Notes: generated from the letters alone by a model not told the origin. A DNA stretch of 64,000 nt from Desulfoglaeba alkanexedens ALDC (GCF_005377625.1 NZ_CP040098.1:620001-684000); one strand, 5' to 3'; counted from the first letter of the stretch, positions 23,258-33,101 are shown. Numbers and translations are program-made.

Positions 23258-23949
23258 CTCATTTCCCCGTTTTCAGCAAAGGAATAGTAATCGAGACCCG
23301 CGATGATGATGTGGTCGTGCACCGCGATGTCGAGATCTTTCAAAATGCCGCAGAGCTTTCTCGTGAGCTGGCGGTCGGCCTCGGATGGCCGCGGGTCTCC
23401 ACCCGGATGGTTGTGGGCGAAAATGACCGCGGTGGCCCGATGCTTCAACACCGCTTCCACCACCAGCCGGGGAAAGACGGCCGTGCGGTTGACCGTCCCC
23501 CGCTGAATTTCTTCAGCCGCGATGAGCCCGTTTTGGCTGTTGAGGGCCAGAACGTAGAAGACCTCGTTGCGTTCGCTCGCCAAAAGGGATTGCAGATACC
23601 CCACCGCATCCCGGGTGGATTGGAGGCAGTTCACCCGCTTCCACCGGTCCTTTTGATAGCGGTCGAGGAGCTTGGACGTCAGAGAAATGAGGGCCGCAGC
23701 CTGGGGTCCGATCCCTTTCACTCGACACAACCCGGCCAAGGGCGCGTCCAAAACGGCCGAAAGGGACTTGAATTCATCGAGCAGTCGCCGTGCCTCGGGC
23801 TTCACGTCCCGCCGCGGAATGGCGAAGGTCAGCAGCAGTTCCAGCACCTCGTGATCGTGGAAACCTTCCAGGCCACCCCGCTCGAATCGTTCCCGAAGCC
23901 GTTTTCGGTGTCCATCGGGGCCCAGCGTCATGGGATCCAACCACTTCAC
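23254..23949 (-). CDS. radC: RadC family JAB/MPN protein
   Basis: A 231-residue RadC-like protein. An N-terminal helix-hairpin-helix region (LLTFAIPRRDVKPEARRLL, LCRVKGIGPQAAALI) precedes the JAMM domain with a full metal motif HNHPGGDPRPSEAD. The family was once linked to DNA repair, but its function remains unsettled. It is encoded chromosomally in an operon with mlaC and rlmI genes rather than on a mobile element. Confidence 0.93.
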   Translation of the reverse strand: MKWLDPMTLGPDGHRKRLRERFERGGLEGFHDHEVLELLLTFAIPRRDVKPEARRLLDEFKSLSAVLDAPLAGLCRVKGIGPQAAALISLTSKLLDRYQKDRWKRVNCLQSTRDAVGYLQSLLASERNEVFYVLALNSQNGLIAAEEIQRGTVNRTAVFPRLVVEAVLKHRATAVIFAHNHPGGDPRPSEADRQLTRKLCGILKDLDIAVHDHIIIAGLDYYSFAENGEMR

Positions 23950-24028
23950 TCACACGGTATTCGGAAGGACTCCTGGAGGCACGGCGGGCGACGCTCCGTG
24001 CCGGCCGGCGCGTTACGCCCGCGGACAA

Positions 24029-24667
24029 TCAGCTCTTTTCCAACTGGGCGATCTTGTCACGCAGCACACTCAGCAGATGATCGAAACTCCGGTTGGTCAG
24101 CACCTCGTCGAACTGCTTGCGGTAGTTGTTCACGAAGCTCACCCCCTCAATGACCACATCGTAGACCATCCACTTCCCGTTTGTGCGCACCATGCGGTAT
24201 TCTACGGGTATTTCCGATTCCTTGTAGCTGATCCGTGTCTTGATCTGCGCGTAATCGCCCTCCACCCGTTCCTGATCGTAGTAGATTTTTTCTTCGCCGC
24301 CGGTGTACGTGTCCACCCGATCGATATAGGTGTTGTACAGCAGCTTTTGAAAGAGTTCCACAAATTCATCGCGTTCCTGGGGCGAGAGCTTCTTCCAGTG
24401 CCGCCCCAAGGCCCGCTTGGACATCTCCTCGAAGCTGACGTAATCATAGGCGATTTCCCTGATTTCTTCCCGCCGTTGCTTTATCCTCTCAGGCGTGGGT
24501 TCAGCGCCGCCCAGGTTGAGCACCTCCAGCACCCGGTCCGTCCCCGCGCGGATGACTTCCATCGGCCCGGGCTCGGAGGCGGCCCTAACCCAGGTGGCAC
24601 CCGACATCGTGACCACGGCAACCAGAAAAGCCAACCATCTCGACTTCGAACGGCAACCCCATTTCAT
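24029..24667 (-). CDS. mlaC: MlaC-type phospholipid-binding periplasmic protein
   Basis: A 212-residue secreted protein of the MlaC/Ttg2D family, which shuttles phospholipids between outer and inner membranes. The N-terminal signal peptide ends near ATWVRAA. Mature features are RREEIREIAYDYVSFEEMSK, ALGRHWKKLSPQERDEFVEL and TNGKWMVYDVVIEGVSFVNN, the family signature. Other mla genes (mlaDEF) are not adjacent. It overlaps the end of the upstream methyltransferase gene by 4 bases. Confidence 0.93.
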   Translation of the reverse strand: MKWGCRSKSRWLAFLVAVVTMSGATWVRAASEPGPMEVIRAGTDRVLEVLNLGGAEPTPERIKQRREEIREIAYDYVSFEEMSKRALGRHWKKLSPQERDEFVELFQKLLYNTYIDRVDTYTGGEEKIYYDQERVEGDYAQIKTRISYKESEIPVEYRMVRTNGKWMVYDVVIEGVSFVNNYRKQFDEVLTNRSFDHLLSVLRDKIAQLEKS

Positions 24668-25938
24668 GATTCTTCCCCTCCTTTAAACGTATCAGAAGCA
24701 GAAAAAGGCCTCGAAAACTCGGGAACATCCTGGACGAAAAAGCACTTGAGATAGCGTGTTTCCGGCATGGCGAGCACCGGAGGATGATCCAGTGCCTGAC
24801 CGCCCGCCTGGAGCAGCCTGAGTCGCCGGCCGGCCGCGAGCGCCGCCTTGAGGAGTATGCCCTGAAAGTCCTGTTCGCTCACGTGATACGAACACGACGA
24901 GGTTACAAGGATACCCTCGGGTTTGAGCGCCAGCAAGGCCCGCCGATTCAAATCCGTGTAGCCCTTGAGGGCCTGCTTCAGGACCGATTTCGTCTTGGCG
25001 AAGGCCGGCGGGTCCGCAACAATCACGTCGAAAGCCCCGCGCGGCGTTCGCTTCAGGTAATCAAGCGCCTCAGTCCTCACGAAAGAGACGTCCTGCGACA
25101 AACCGTTCAGGCGGGCGTTTTCCCGGGCCCGTTCGACGGCGGCTTCCGAAGAGTCGACGCCCGTCACTTCGGCCGCTCCCGCCGCCGCAGCCACAAGGCT
25201 CCAACCTCCTTCATAGCAGAAGAGGTCCAGAACCCGCTTTCCTTGAACCCATCGCCGAAGCGCCTCCCGGTTGTCCCGCTGGTCCAGGTAGAGCCCGGTC
25301 TTCTGGCCGTCCAGGGGATCGACGGACCAACGCAGCCCGTGACAGTCCACCTCCAGCGGCCCGGAAAGACTCCCATAGGCCACGCCCTTTTCCAGGGGGA
25401 GTCCTTCCAGTTGCCGCGCGCCGGTATCGTTCCGGAAGACGATCGCCCGCGGATTCAACCTTTCCGCAAGAACCGCATGGAGGTCCTCTTCCACCGCCGC
25501 CATGCCCGCCGTGGTGACCTGTGTGACCAAAACGTCGCCGTAACGGTCCACCACCAGTCCTGGAAGACCGTCTGATTCTCCAAAAATCAGGCGGCACACC
25601 GAAGCCCCCGGGTAACACGCCGCCCGATAACGGACCGCCGCTTCCACGCGGTCCCGAAAAAAAGCCCTCGTCGGTTCCTGCCCGGGTGCCCCGACCAACC
25701 TCACGGCGATGAGCGAACGGGGATTGATGTACCCCACACCCAGCGCCCTGCCGCTCCCGGAAACCACCGTCACCCACTCCCCGGGGAGGAACTCCTTGAG
25801 TCTTTCCTCGACCTCGTTGCTGAAAATCCAGCGATGACCCCTGAGGATCCGCTTCTCACAAGCCGAGCTAACCCTGACCGTCCGTGCCAATGCTTTGCCT
25901 TTCTCCAAGGGACTCCACGATCCTTGACTTCCCGGCAT
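24664..25938 (-). CDS. rlmI: Class I SAM-dependent 23S rRNA methyltransferase (RlmI-like)
   Basis: A 424-residue RNA methyltransferase with an N-terminal PUA-like region (EKRILRGHRWIFSNEVEERL), an EEHEE-type middle domain and a C-terminal Rossmann methyltransferase (RVLDLFCYEGGWSLVAAAA, VTGVDSSEAAVERARENA, DVIVADPPAFAKTK). RlmI methylates C1962 of 23S rRNA in E. coli; related RlmK/RlmI-like proteins differ in target. The final SSCSYHVSEQDF carries the catalytic Cys region. The first 16-20 residues are not family-like, so a TTG at 25890 is a possible true start. It is the first gene of the rlmI-mlaC-radC operon. Confidence 0.88.
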   Translation of the reverse strand: MPGSQGSWSPLEKGKALARTVRVSSACEKRILRGHRWIFSNEVEERLKEFLPGEWVTVVSGSGRALGVGYINPRSLIAVRLVGAPGQEPTRAFFRDRVEAAVRYRAACYPGASVCRLIFGESDGLPGLVVDRYGDVLVTQVTTAGMAAVEEDLHAVLAERLNPRAIVFRNDTGARQLEGLPLEKGVAYGSLSGPLEVDCHGLRWSVDPLDGQKTGLYLDQRDNREALRRWVQGKRVLDLFCYEGGWSLVAAAAGAAEVTGVDSSEAAVERARENARLNGLSQDVSFVRTEALDYLKRTPRGAFDVIVADPPAFAKTKSVLKQALKGYTDLNRRALLALKPEGILVTSSCSYHVSEQDFQGILLKAALAAGRRLRLLQAGGQALDHPPVLAMPETRYLKCFFVQDVPEFSRPFSASDTFKGGEES

Positions 25939-26321
25939 CGCCCCGGGCGTCTTCGTTTCCCGGGGATTCCCCTGTCGACGTCCTAGAGAATCCCCCTTGG
26001 AGCGGCGTCACGAAACCGTCCCAGGAGGCTTTCCGAGACTGAAAAGACGGCCATCCGGATCCCTTGGTAGAAGCGCGGCCTTGGCCGCGACCGGCGGTTT
26101 TGAAGGAGCGGCCTTGGCCGCGATTCGCGTCGCCTGCCTGCCGGCAGGTCGGCAAGCCGCCTCCTGCCCTGGCGCGCAGGTTAAGCACCCCCTCATACGT
26201 TCGGCGGGCGAAAGCGCCCTGAACGCCTAGACGTTCCACTATCTTTTCCGGAAATCCCACCCCCGAGGCCGGGGACCGTCACCGAAAGCTTGTCCTCAAG
26301 CTATCGGCCGGCCGGCAAAAT
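25939..26321. other. Intergenic region with short GGCCTTGGCCGCGA repeats
   Basis: No gene is supported. Two copies of GCGGCCTTGGCCGCGA (near 26079 and 26110) and a palindrome around CTGCCTGCCGGCAGGTCGGC (26133) are the only structure seen; they resemble dispersed repeats rather than regulation. Confidence 0.6.
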
Positions 26322-26350
26322 AAAAAAAAAGCGCTCCCCAAAGAGCGCTC
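26322..26350 (-). terminator. Terminator after the small acidic protein gene
   Basis: On the minus strand GAGCGCTCTTTGGGGAGCGC followed by eight or more T: a perfect 7-base stem with a short loop. Confidence 0.9.
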
Positions 26351-26374
26351 CCCTCGTGGCAACCCGCCTCGTTT

Positions 26375-26644
26375 TCAGTCTTCCGCCGTACGAATCGATT
26401 CCAGCAGAATCTGGTAATCTTCATACATGTCCGCATAGCTTTCGATGATCTCATAAAGATCGTCCAGATCCAGGCGGATCACCGCGTCCTTGTCGGGAGC
26501 TTCCTCCTTGAGTTCGATCCAGATCCAATCCAGAAGCATTTCTTCCGGATCGGCGTAGCCTTGCTCGTTTCTGTCCAGCGAACCGTCAGCCACCTTGCGA
26601 CTCACGTTCTTGATGGCGGTCTTTACGAAATCTTTGAGCTCCAT
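26375..26644 (-). CDS. Small acidic protein of unknown function, 89 aa
   Basis: An 89-residue acidic protein (MELKDFVKTAIKNVSRKVAD, then DPEEMLLDWIWIELKEEAPD and many Asp/Glu). It looks fully helical with no membrane segment or cysteine. It is flanked by a perfect terminator and stands alone. A clean Shine-Dalgarno, GGGAGGCCGTCCCAT before the ATG, supports expression. I do not recognise the family. Confidence 0.72.
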   Translation of the reverse strand: MELKDFVKTAIKNVSRKVADGSLDRNEQGYADPEEMLLDWIWIELKEEAPDKDAVIRLDLDDLYEIIESYADMYEDYQILLESIRTAED

Positions 26645-27062
26645 ATGGGACGGCCTCCCTCGCCTATGCAGTCGGTACGATCATGCGGGTCGAATCTTCA
26701 ACGTACAAGGCTCCATAGCCGATTTCCGCCGACGATTCAATCACTTTGTAACAAAACTTTGTAACAAAACCTCCCGCCGGGCCGATCTTTATGATAATTC
26801 CCACCGGCTCCGCGCCCCGTCCCACGGGGGACAGAAAGAACAAAGGCGGTCGGGGATCGTGCGACCAATGGACACCTTAAGCAAAAAGGATAACGAAGGT
26901 CAAAAGATCCCCCTCCCCCCTCCCCTTAATCCCCTCCCACAAGGGGAGGGGAAATAGAATTTTCCCCTCGTTCCCAAGCTGGAGCTTGGGAACAAGAAGG
27001 TGGATGCTGGAGCTTGGGAACAAGGTGGATGGTGAAGCTTGGGAACAAGATGGAGCGCTTCG
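26645..27062. repeat. Intergenic block with palindromic repeat families
   Basis: The right half holds a C/G-rich element (CCCCTCCCCTTAATCCCCTC then its complement) at 26900-26956, followed by the palindrome GTTCCCAAGCTGGAGCTTGG GAAC at 26970-26993 and two half copies to 27047. The left part holds TTTGTAACAAAACTTTGTAA repeats near 26740-26770. No gene is seen. Confidence 0.8.
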
Positions 27063-28544
27063 TCATTGTGTGGCGCAGGGAACCAGCTCCACCTGGCCTT
27101 CGTGAGGCAGCAGGTGCGGAACGCCTTCGATGATGATTTCCTTGCCGTAATGCTCTTCGAGGGACGCGATGTCTTTGCGCTTCTGGTTGAGCAGGTAGTT
27201 GGCCACATCCAGGGACAGGGTGGCCCGGACCGACGCCACGGACTCGCGCAGCACACCGTTCCAGATCTTTCTTAGATACCACAGAGCGTTGGTTTCGGTG
27301 GATCGCACGAGGCCCGTCCCCTCGCAGAAGGGACAGTCACGGTAGGAACCCAGCTGGATGTTGAGCCCCAGATGCTGGCGGGATATTTCGAGCAGGCCGA
27401 ACTGGGAGATCCGCCCGACCTTGATTTTCGCCTTGTCGCACTTCACCTCTTCACGCAGCCTCTTCTCCACCTCGCGGATGTGCTGGGAACTCCGCATGTC
27501 GATGAAGTCCACTACGATCAGCCCTCCCAGGTCCCTCAGCCGGAGCTGGCGCGGGACTTCCGCCGCGGCCTCCATGTTCACCTTGAAGCACATCTCTTCC
27601 AGCTTGCCTTCTCGGCTGGTGGTTCTGCCGGAATTCACGTCGATGGCCACCAGGGCCTCGGTGGGGTCGATGATGAGGTAGCCGCCCGACTTCAAAGGGA
27701 CGCGCTTCTGAAAAAGCTGGTCGATCTGGTCTTCCAGCTTGTATTTGTTGAAGATGGGTCCTTCGCCCTTGTAGAGTTTGACGATCCGCTGGTGGCGGGG
27801 GCTGACGATCCGGAGGAAATCCTTGACCATCTTGTATACTTCTTTGTCGTCCACCAGGATCGTCTTCACGCTCGGGTTGAAATAGTCGCGGATCACCCGG
27901 GTCGCCAAGTCCCGCTCCTTGTAGATGAGGGCGGGCGCCGGGGTTTCCTGGGCCCTTTTCTTGATTTCGTCCCAGATGCGGAGCAGATACTTAAGGTCCT
28001 TGTTGATCTCACGCTTGGTCCGGTTTTCGGCCACGGTCCTCAAGATGATTCCAATATCCGGGGGAACTTCCAGTTCCTGGGCCATTTCCTTGAGGCGCGC
28101 CCGCCCGGCTTCGTCCTCTATTTTCCGCGAAACGCCGCGCTGGTTCTGGCCGGGCGCCAGAACCACATAACGGCCCGCAATGGAAATGTAGGTGGTGAGC
28201 GCCGCGCCCTTGTTCCCGATTTCCTCCTTAACCACCTGCACCAGAACTTCCTGGCCGGGTTCGATGACGTCCTGGATTTTCGCCTGCTCCCCCGCGTCCC
28301 GCTTGTAATATTCCGGGTGGATTTCGGAAAACGGCAGAAAGCCGTGCCGTTCGACGCCGTAATTGACGAAAGCCGCCTGCAGCCCGGCAAGGGCATTCAC
28401 GATGATGCCCTTATAGATGTTGCCCACGTATTTTCCGCGGGTCGCCGTTTCGATGAAGAATCCCTGAAGGGACTGCCCCTCCACAAGGGCCACCCGAAAC
28501 TCTTCCGGGTGGACCGCGTTGATCAAAAGATGCTGTGCGCTCAT
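27063..28544 (-). CDS. rng: Ribonuclease E/G (RNase G type)
   Basis: A 493-residue endoribonuclease that processes rRNA and starts mRNA decay. The N-terminal S1 domain (GNIYKGIIVNALAGLQAAFV, HGFLPFSEI, VQVVKEEIGNKGAALT) precedes the RNase E/G catalytic domain with DPTEALVAIDVNSGRTT, VVDFIDM and the zinc-link CPFCEGTG. Length and lack of a C-terminal scaffold fit RNase G. The ATG at 28544 overlaps the stop of the upstream dehydratase-like gene by 4 bases; a longer frame would start inside that gene. Confidence 0.93.
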   Translation of the reverse strand: MSAQHLLINAVHPEEFRVALVEGQSLQGFFIETATRGKYVGNIYKGIIVNALAGLQAAFVNYGVERHGFLPFSEIHPEYYKRDAGEQAKIQDVIEPGQEVLVQVVKEEIGNKGAALTTYISIAGRYVVLAPGQNQRGVSRKIEDEAGRARLKEMAQELEVPPDIGIILRTVAENRTKREINKDLKYLLRIWDEIKKRAQETPAPALIYKERDLATRVIRDYFNPSVKTILVDDKEVYKMVKDFLRIVSPRHQRIVKLYKGEGPIFNKYKLEDQIDQLFQKRVPLKSGGYLIIDPTEALVAIDVNSGRTTSREGKLEEMCFKVNMEAAAEVPRQLRLRDLGGLIVVDFIDMRSSQHIREVEKRLREEVKCDKAKIKVGRISQFGLLEISRQHLGLNIQLGSYRDCPFCEGTGLVRSTETNALWYLRKIWNGVLRESVASVRATLSLDVANYLLNQKRKDIASLEEHYGKEIIIEGVPHLLPHEGQVELVPCATQ

Positions 28545-29905
28545 GGAGTATGTCTGCCGTTTCCTTGTGCAGCCTGATGCTGGCGGGCCTGGTAGATGAA
28601 GGTGCGGAGGGCGGCCTCCCGGTTGGGCTGGTATGAACCGTCGTAGGGGGCGTCCAGGTAAGGAACGCGTTTCTCGTGCAATATGGGCTTCAAAACGGCG
28701 GAGCACATGGTGCTGGGCATACAGGTAAAGGGAAAAACATTGATGATGCCGTTGAAACCTTCATGGAGGTACGACAGCGCCCCCCCGATGCTCAAGGCCG
28801 CCTCGGTGCCCACATCGAAGTTGAAGTGGCGCCCTTGATCCAGAAACCGTTCTATGGACCGGATCGAATGGTCGGGCTCGATGTCGAGCCGGCGGCGCAC
28901 TACGCGGTAGACTTCGTTCTGCCGCCATCTCTGCCAGGCGTTTTCCACTTCCTGAACCACGAGTTTTTGGAGCGCCTCTCGGAATACCTTCCGATCCCCG
29001 CGGCGCCGGGCCAGGCGGCACTGCCGCTTGAGTTTTCGCGAATGTTCGTAGCTGACAAAATTGATCCATTCCCCGATGGACGCATCCACGACTTCCCCCC
29101 CCAAGTCTTCCACGCGGCGGATGATGTCCTGGTTGGAATCGGGGTGGGTCCGGAGATAGATCTCGCCGACAATTCCGATCCTGGGGCGCCTGGGTTTTCG
29201 AGGATCGATGAAGGTCCGGGCGGTGGACGCCACATCCTCCAACAGCCGGTAAAGGGCCCGGAAATCCCGGCGGCCCCCCACCTCTTCGATCAACCGTTCC
29301 ATGGCACAGGCCGACACTTCCATGAACGCATCCGTCATGCCCCGCCGCCGTTCGTAGGGGCGCACCCGCCAGACGATCCGGTCCATGACGTCGCTGATGA
29401 TCGTGGCAACATAAGCCAAGCGCCGGAAATAACGGGCCCGGTGGGCCGGCAGCAGGCCGGCGACCGCGTACGCGTCCTGCGTGGACAGGTAAGCGATGGG
29501 AATGTCCCGGTATTCCGGGAAGCGATCCAGGATCAGTCGCTGATACTTGTTGTACATGCCGAACCGGCATGGCCCGTCCGACTCAGGAAGAAAGTACACG
29601 TATCGATCCGCGGAGAACGCGCTTCCGAGCCGTTCCTTTTCCTTTTCCAGGTGGTAGAGGATATCGCCCAGCGTCACCTGGCAGGGAAAGCATTCCTTGC
29701 CCGACGTGAATTCCCTGCCGTAGGCGAGGCCCTTGTAGGTCTCCATGACCTCGGCGGAGACGCCGAAAGCCCGGAAAGCGGCCGCCAGAAACCGGGTACC
29801 CAAGGGCGTCATGAGAGGAAGGAGCAGCTTGCGGCCCGTAACGTCGAAACGCGCGATTCCCGTACATATGCTCCCGGGCGTTTGCGATGCTTCCAGTACC
29901 GTCAT
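28541..29905 (-). CDS. 2-hydroxyacyl-CoA dehydratase-like subunit
   Basis: A 454-residue protein of the 2-hydroxyglutaryl-CoA dehydratase-like superfamily. Cysteines that may hold an Fe-S cluster are in GKECFPCQVTLGD, DGPCRFGMYNKYQRL and VFPFTCMPSTMC. It contains IGIVGEIYLRTHPDSNQDII. The gene starts 16 bases after the large activase gene and shares an operon with it, so the two probably interact as activator and dehydratase-like partner. The substrate is unknown; benzoyl-CoA reductase-type or other acyl-CoA chemistry cannot be told apart here. The ATG at 29905 is chosen because it follows the activase stop. Confidence 0.82.
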   Translation of the reverse strand: MTVLEASQTPGSICTGIARFDVTGRKLLLPLMTPLGTRFLAAAFRAFGVSAEVMETYKGLAYGREFTSGKECFPCQVTLGDILYHLEKEKERLGSAFSADRYVYFLPESDGPCRFGMYNKYQRLILDRFPEYRDIPIAYLSTQDAYAVAGLLPAHRARYFRRLAYVATIISDVMDRIVWRVRPYERRRGMTDAFMEVSACAMERLIEEVGGRRDFRALYRLLEDVASTARTFIDPRKPRRPRIGIVGEIYLRTHPDSNQDIIRRVEDLGGEVVDASIGEWINFVSYEHSRKLKRQCRLARRRGDRKVFREALQKLVVQEVENAWQRWRQNEVYRVVRRRLDIEPDHSIRSIERFLDQGRHFNFDVGTEAALSIGGALSYLHEGFNGIINVFPFTCMPSTMCSAVLKPILHEKRVPYLDAPYDGSYQPNREAALRTFIYQARQHQAAQGNGRHTP

Positions 29906-29921
29906 CTGTGGACTCGTCCTT

Positions 29922-32900
29922 TCATCTGAGGCACGAAAACGCCGGGGCCGGTTCCGCGGGTTCCACCCGGCCCCCGAACCGTTTCGCATGAACGGTTTTC
30001 ACCACGTTTCGGTAGGCCTCGATGCGGGTGAGAAGCCCCGCCACCGCACTGTGCTCATCCAGTTCCAAGATGAGATACGGCTTTTCGCCCATCACGTGCC
30101 GGTAAAAATGCTCGATGAAGGAATCCGCCCCGCAGCTGAAATTCGTCAGATGCACCCCGTACCAGTTGGGAGTCCGAGCGATCCGCTTGGCCACCCGAAG
30201 GATTCGCGCTCCGAGACCCCAATACATGCGGGGAAAATCAGAGAGGTCCTCGCCGTCCACATCCAGGTAATCCATGGGAAGGGCCTGGATGCCGAGTTTC
30301 GCCAGATGGCGCCCCAACTGGAGGTTGAGCCGCTCATCGTAAAGGTTGTAGGGCCGGCCCGTCACCACCCACAGTGGTTCCGATTCCGGAAGTTCCGAGA
30401 GAACGCTGCGGCCGCGTTCCTGCAGCTCGCTGCGGAACGCCTCCGCCGCCGCCCACGCCGCCTCCACGGCCTTCTCAGCCGGGAGGCGCCGCGGCTGAAA
30501 ACCGGCGGGAAGCGAACGCCGCACGGCATCCGCGATGCTTTCCACCCCTTCGCGAAGATGGATGGTCGGCCGGATAAGGCGCTGATCGGGGATCCTGAGC
30601 GCCGCGCGCACCATGAACTGGGACCCTGCTACCATCGGGCAGAGCATGCCGGGTTCCGCCGGGCCGGGCGTGGGCATGTCGATCACGTTGGGCAAAAACA
30701 GGTAGTCGACCCGGTCCAGGAGATATCTCACGTGGCCGTGAAACACCTTCACGGGAAAGCACGTCTCCGCCGTCATGGATTTGAGCCCCGCCGATACGAT
30801 CCGTTCGTCCGTCCGAGGACTCAAACACACCCGAAAGCCCAGTTCCGAAAGAAGCCGCACCCAGAAGATCCCCCACTCCACAGCATGCAGGGCCAATGGA
30901 ATTCCCACCACCGGCCGGCCGGGATCGACCCCCTCGGTCGCCTCTTCCAGACTCCCCGCCTTTCCCGCCAGCGCCTTTTCGAAAAGCCGCCGTCGTTCTT
31001 CAAAAAGGTTGGCGGCTGCGGCGCCCTTGTAATGGGTGACCTCGTAGCGCCCGCACTCGCCCCCCCAAATGCTTTTTCGGCCTCCAAAATCGTAGACCTT
31101 CAACTTGCATTCGTTGTGGCACTTTGGATCGGCCCGACAGATGGTCTCCTTGAAAGTCACCTTCATGGCCGCCATGGCCTCCAGGTTCCGCTGCCTGGGG
31201 ACCACCTCCCCCTTGTGGAACTTCTCCCGAACAGCCAAGGCCGCACCATAGGCCCCCATCACTTCCCGATGCCGGGGAACCACCAACGGCCGTTTCAGCA
31301 CCCGTTCAAAGGCGGCGACGATCCCCTGGTTGAGCGACGGGCCTCCGAGAAACATGATCCGGCCGCCGATGTGGCGCCTTCCCACCACGCGGTTGAGGTA
31401 ATTATGGACAATGGCGTAGCACAGCCCTGCGATGAGATCCTCACGCCGCGCACCTTTCTGCGCGTAGCTGACGAGATCGGATTCCATGAAGACCGTGCAG
31501 CGTTCCGCCAGGTGGATGGGGTTTTCCGCCGAAAGAGCCAGTTCCTGGAATTCGCCCACGATGTTGATCTTGAGCTTGCTGGCCAGTTCGTGAAGGAAGC
31601 TCCCGGTGCCGGCGGCGCACACCTTGTTCATGTCAAAATCCCGGGGATGACCCCGTTCGATCCGGATGTATTTGGAATCCTGCCCCCCGATTTCGAAAAT
31701 GGTGTCCACGTCCGCGTCCACGGCCACGGCCCCCAGTGCGTGGGCCGTGATTTCATCGATGACCAGATCCGCTTCCAGGAAATCACCCACCACGTTCCGT
31801 CCCGAACCCGTGGTCGCCACCGCGCGGATTTGGATCCGGTCGCCCACCTCGGAACACAGGGACCTGAGCAACCGCTGCGTCACTTCGATGGGCTTCCCCT
31901 GAGTCGGAACGTAACACTTGTGGCGAATCACCCCCTGCTCGTCGATCAAGGCATACTTGGTCGTGGTGGAACCGATATCCACGCCCAGAAACGTGGGCAG
32001 AGGATTCTTCGGCACCACCGGCCAGGGATCCAGGCTGTTTTCCGAGCTGAAGCGGGTCCATTCCAGGCGGAGTCTTTCGCCGCGGGGAAAAGACGAGTTT
32101 TGGGGTTTTTCTTCCGAGGTGAGCACCGCAGGGTCGACCCGGTTCCTCCACCCGTGCTTCACGGCCAGGAGCGCCACGCCCAGGGCCCCTAGGGCCGTGT
32201 GGTGTTTCGGCACCTGGATTTCCGGATAATAGTGGCGGAAGGCCTTCACCTGGAGTGGATTGGAAGCCATGCCTCCAATGAAAACTATGGGCGGATGGAG
32301 CTCGCGGTTGGCCACCAGGGTGCTCACATAATTGGCTGCGTTTCCGAAATGAAGACCCGCAATGATGTTCGGCAGCGGTTCTCCCTTGTTCTGAAGATGG
32401 ATCATGTCGGACTTGGTAAAGACCGTGCACCGGCAGGCCACCGGTGCAGGATGGGTGTGCTCGAGACCCAGGCGGATGAAATCTTCCAGGGTCTTCTGAA
32501 GCCTTTCGGCGTTCATTTCGAAATCAGCGCCGTAAAGCGACGACGCCAGCCGCTCCGCCTGCTGGTCTATGAAGGACCCCGTTCCGGAAGCGCACGGCCC
32601 GTTCATGTTGAAGGCTTCCAGGTACCACTGGCTTCCGTTCTGGCTCAATTGGAAGAGGCATGCCTCGTGGCCGCCCATGCTGATGATGGTGCGGACCCCC
32701 GGCACCAGGTGTGCGGCCCCCTCCACCTGGGCGATGGTATCCACCTCGTAAGGCGCACCCAGAAGCTCCGCCAGCCGCTGCCCATGCGCGCCCGTAAAGG
32801 AAACGGACCGCACGTTCTCGGCACCGAACCGGTCATGAATTTGCTGCAGCACACCGACCACTTCTTCCCGCACCAGCCCGAAATGGCGGATGTAGGGTGC

Positions 32901-32984
32901 TTCCCAGACGATATCGCCGCTTTCGACGATGACCACCGCCTTGACACTCACGGAACCCACGTCGATGCCAACGTCATAAACCAT
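29922..32984 (-). CDS. CoA-dehydratase activase, two ASKHA domains plus DUF2229
   Basis: A 1020-residue protein with two BadF/BadG-type ATPase domains. The first begins VGIDVGSVSVKAVVI and contains GPCASGTGSFIDQQA; the second begins FLGVDIGSTTTKYALIDEQG, with FEIGGQDSKYIR and KVCAAGTGSFLHELA. A DUF2229-like C-terminal part follows from about residue 620. Such proteins couple ATP hydrolysis to injecting an electron into a dehydratase Fe-S cluster. GAGGAT lies 7 bases before the ATG at 32984. Its partner is likely the next gene. The upstream frame is open into a broken toxin gene but that is not part of it. Confidence 0.9.
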   Translation of the reverse strand: MVYDVGIDVGSVSVKAVVIVESGDIVWEAPYIRHFGLVREEVVGVLQQIHDRFGAENVRSVSFTGAHGQRLAELLGAPYEVDTIAQVEGAAHLVPGVRTIISMGGHEACLFQLSQNGSQWYLEAFNMNGPCASGTGSFIDQQAERLASSLYGADFEMNAERLQKTLEDFIRLGLEHTHPAPVACRCTVFTKSDMIHLQNKGEPLPNIIAGLHFGNAANYVSTLVANRELHPPIVFIGGMASNPLQVKAFRHYYPEIQVPKHHTALGALGVALLAVKHGWRNRVDPAVLTSEEKPQNSSFPRGERLRLEWTRFSSENSLDPWPVVPKNPLPTFLGVDIGSTTTKYALIDEQGVIRHKCYVPTQGKPIEVTQRLLRSLCSEVGDRIQIRAVATTGSGRNVVGDFLEADLVIDEITAHALGAVAVDADVDTIFEIGGQDSKYIRIERGHPRDFDMNKVCAAGTGSFLHELASKLKINIVGEFQELALSAENPIHLAERCTVFMESDLVSYAQKGARREDLIAGLCYAIVHNYLNRVVGRRHIGGRIMFLGGPSLNQGIVAAFERVLKRPLVVPRHREVMGAYGAALAVREKFHKGEVVPRQRNLEAMAAMKVTFKETICRADPKCHNECKLKVYDFGGRKSIWGGECGRYEVTHYKGAAAANLFEERRRLFEKALAGKAGSLEEATEGVDPGRPVVGIPLALHAVEWGIFWVRLLSELGFRVCLSPRTDERIVSAGLKSMTAETCFPVKVFHGHVRYLLDRVDYLFLPNVIDMPTPGPAEPGMLCPMVAGSQFMVRAALRIPDQRLIRPTIHLREGVESIADAVRRSLPAGFQPRRLPAEKAVEAAWAAAEAFRSELQERGRSVLSELPESEPLWVVTGRPYNLYDERLNLQLGRHLAKLGIQALPMDYLDVDGEDLSDFPRMYWGLGARILRVAKRIARTPNWYGVHLTNFSCGADSFIEHFYRHVMGEKPYLILELDEHSAVAGLLTRIEAYRNVVKTVHAKRFGGRVEPAEPAPAFSCLR

Positions 32985-33101
32985 GCTGTCATCCTCGCAG
33001 GAGGAATCAAAATGCACGGGCAGCGTGCCGCGTCCGCCCCCTGACCCACTCAACGGGAACCGATCGCATAAACACGCGGCCTGCGAAGGTCCACCGGGAG
33101 C

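Noticed and set aside
27372-28577. A 401-codon open frame on the plus strand
   Set aside because: Antisense to RNase G; composition only.
29745-32192. A very long open frame on the plus strand (about 815 codons)
   Set aside because: It is antisense to the CoA activase gene and its neighbour. High GC content in third positions keeps such frames open; the product has no recognisable motif.
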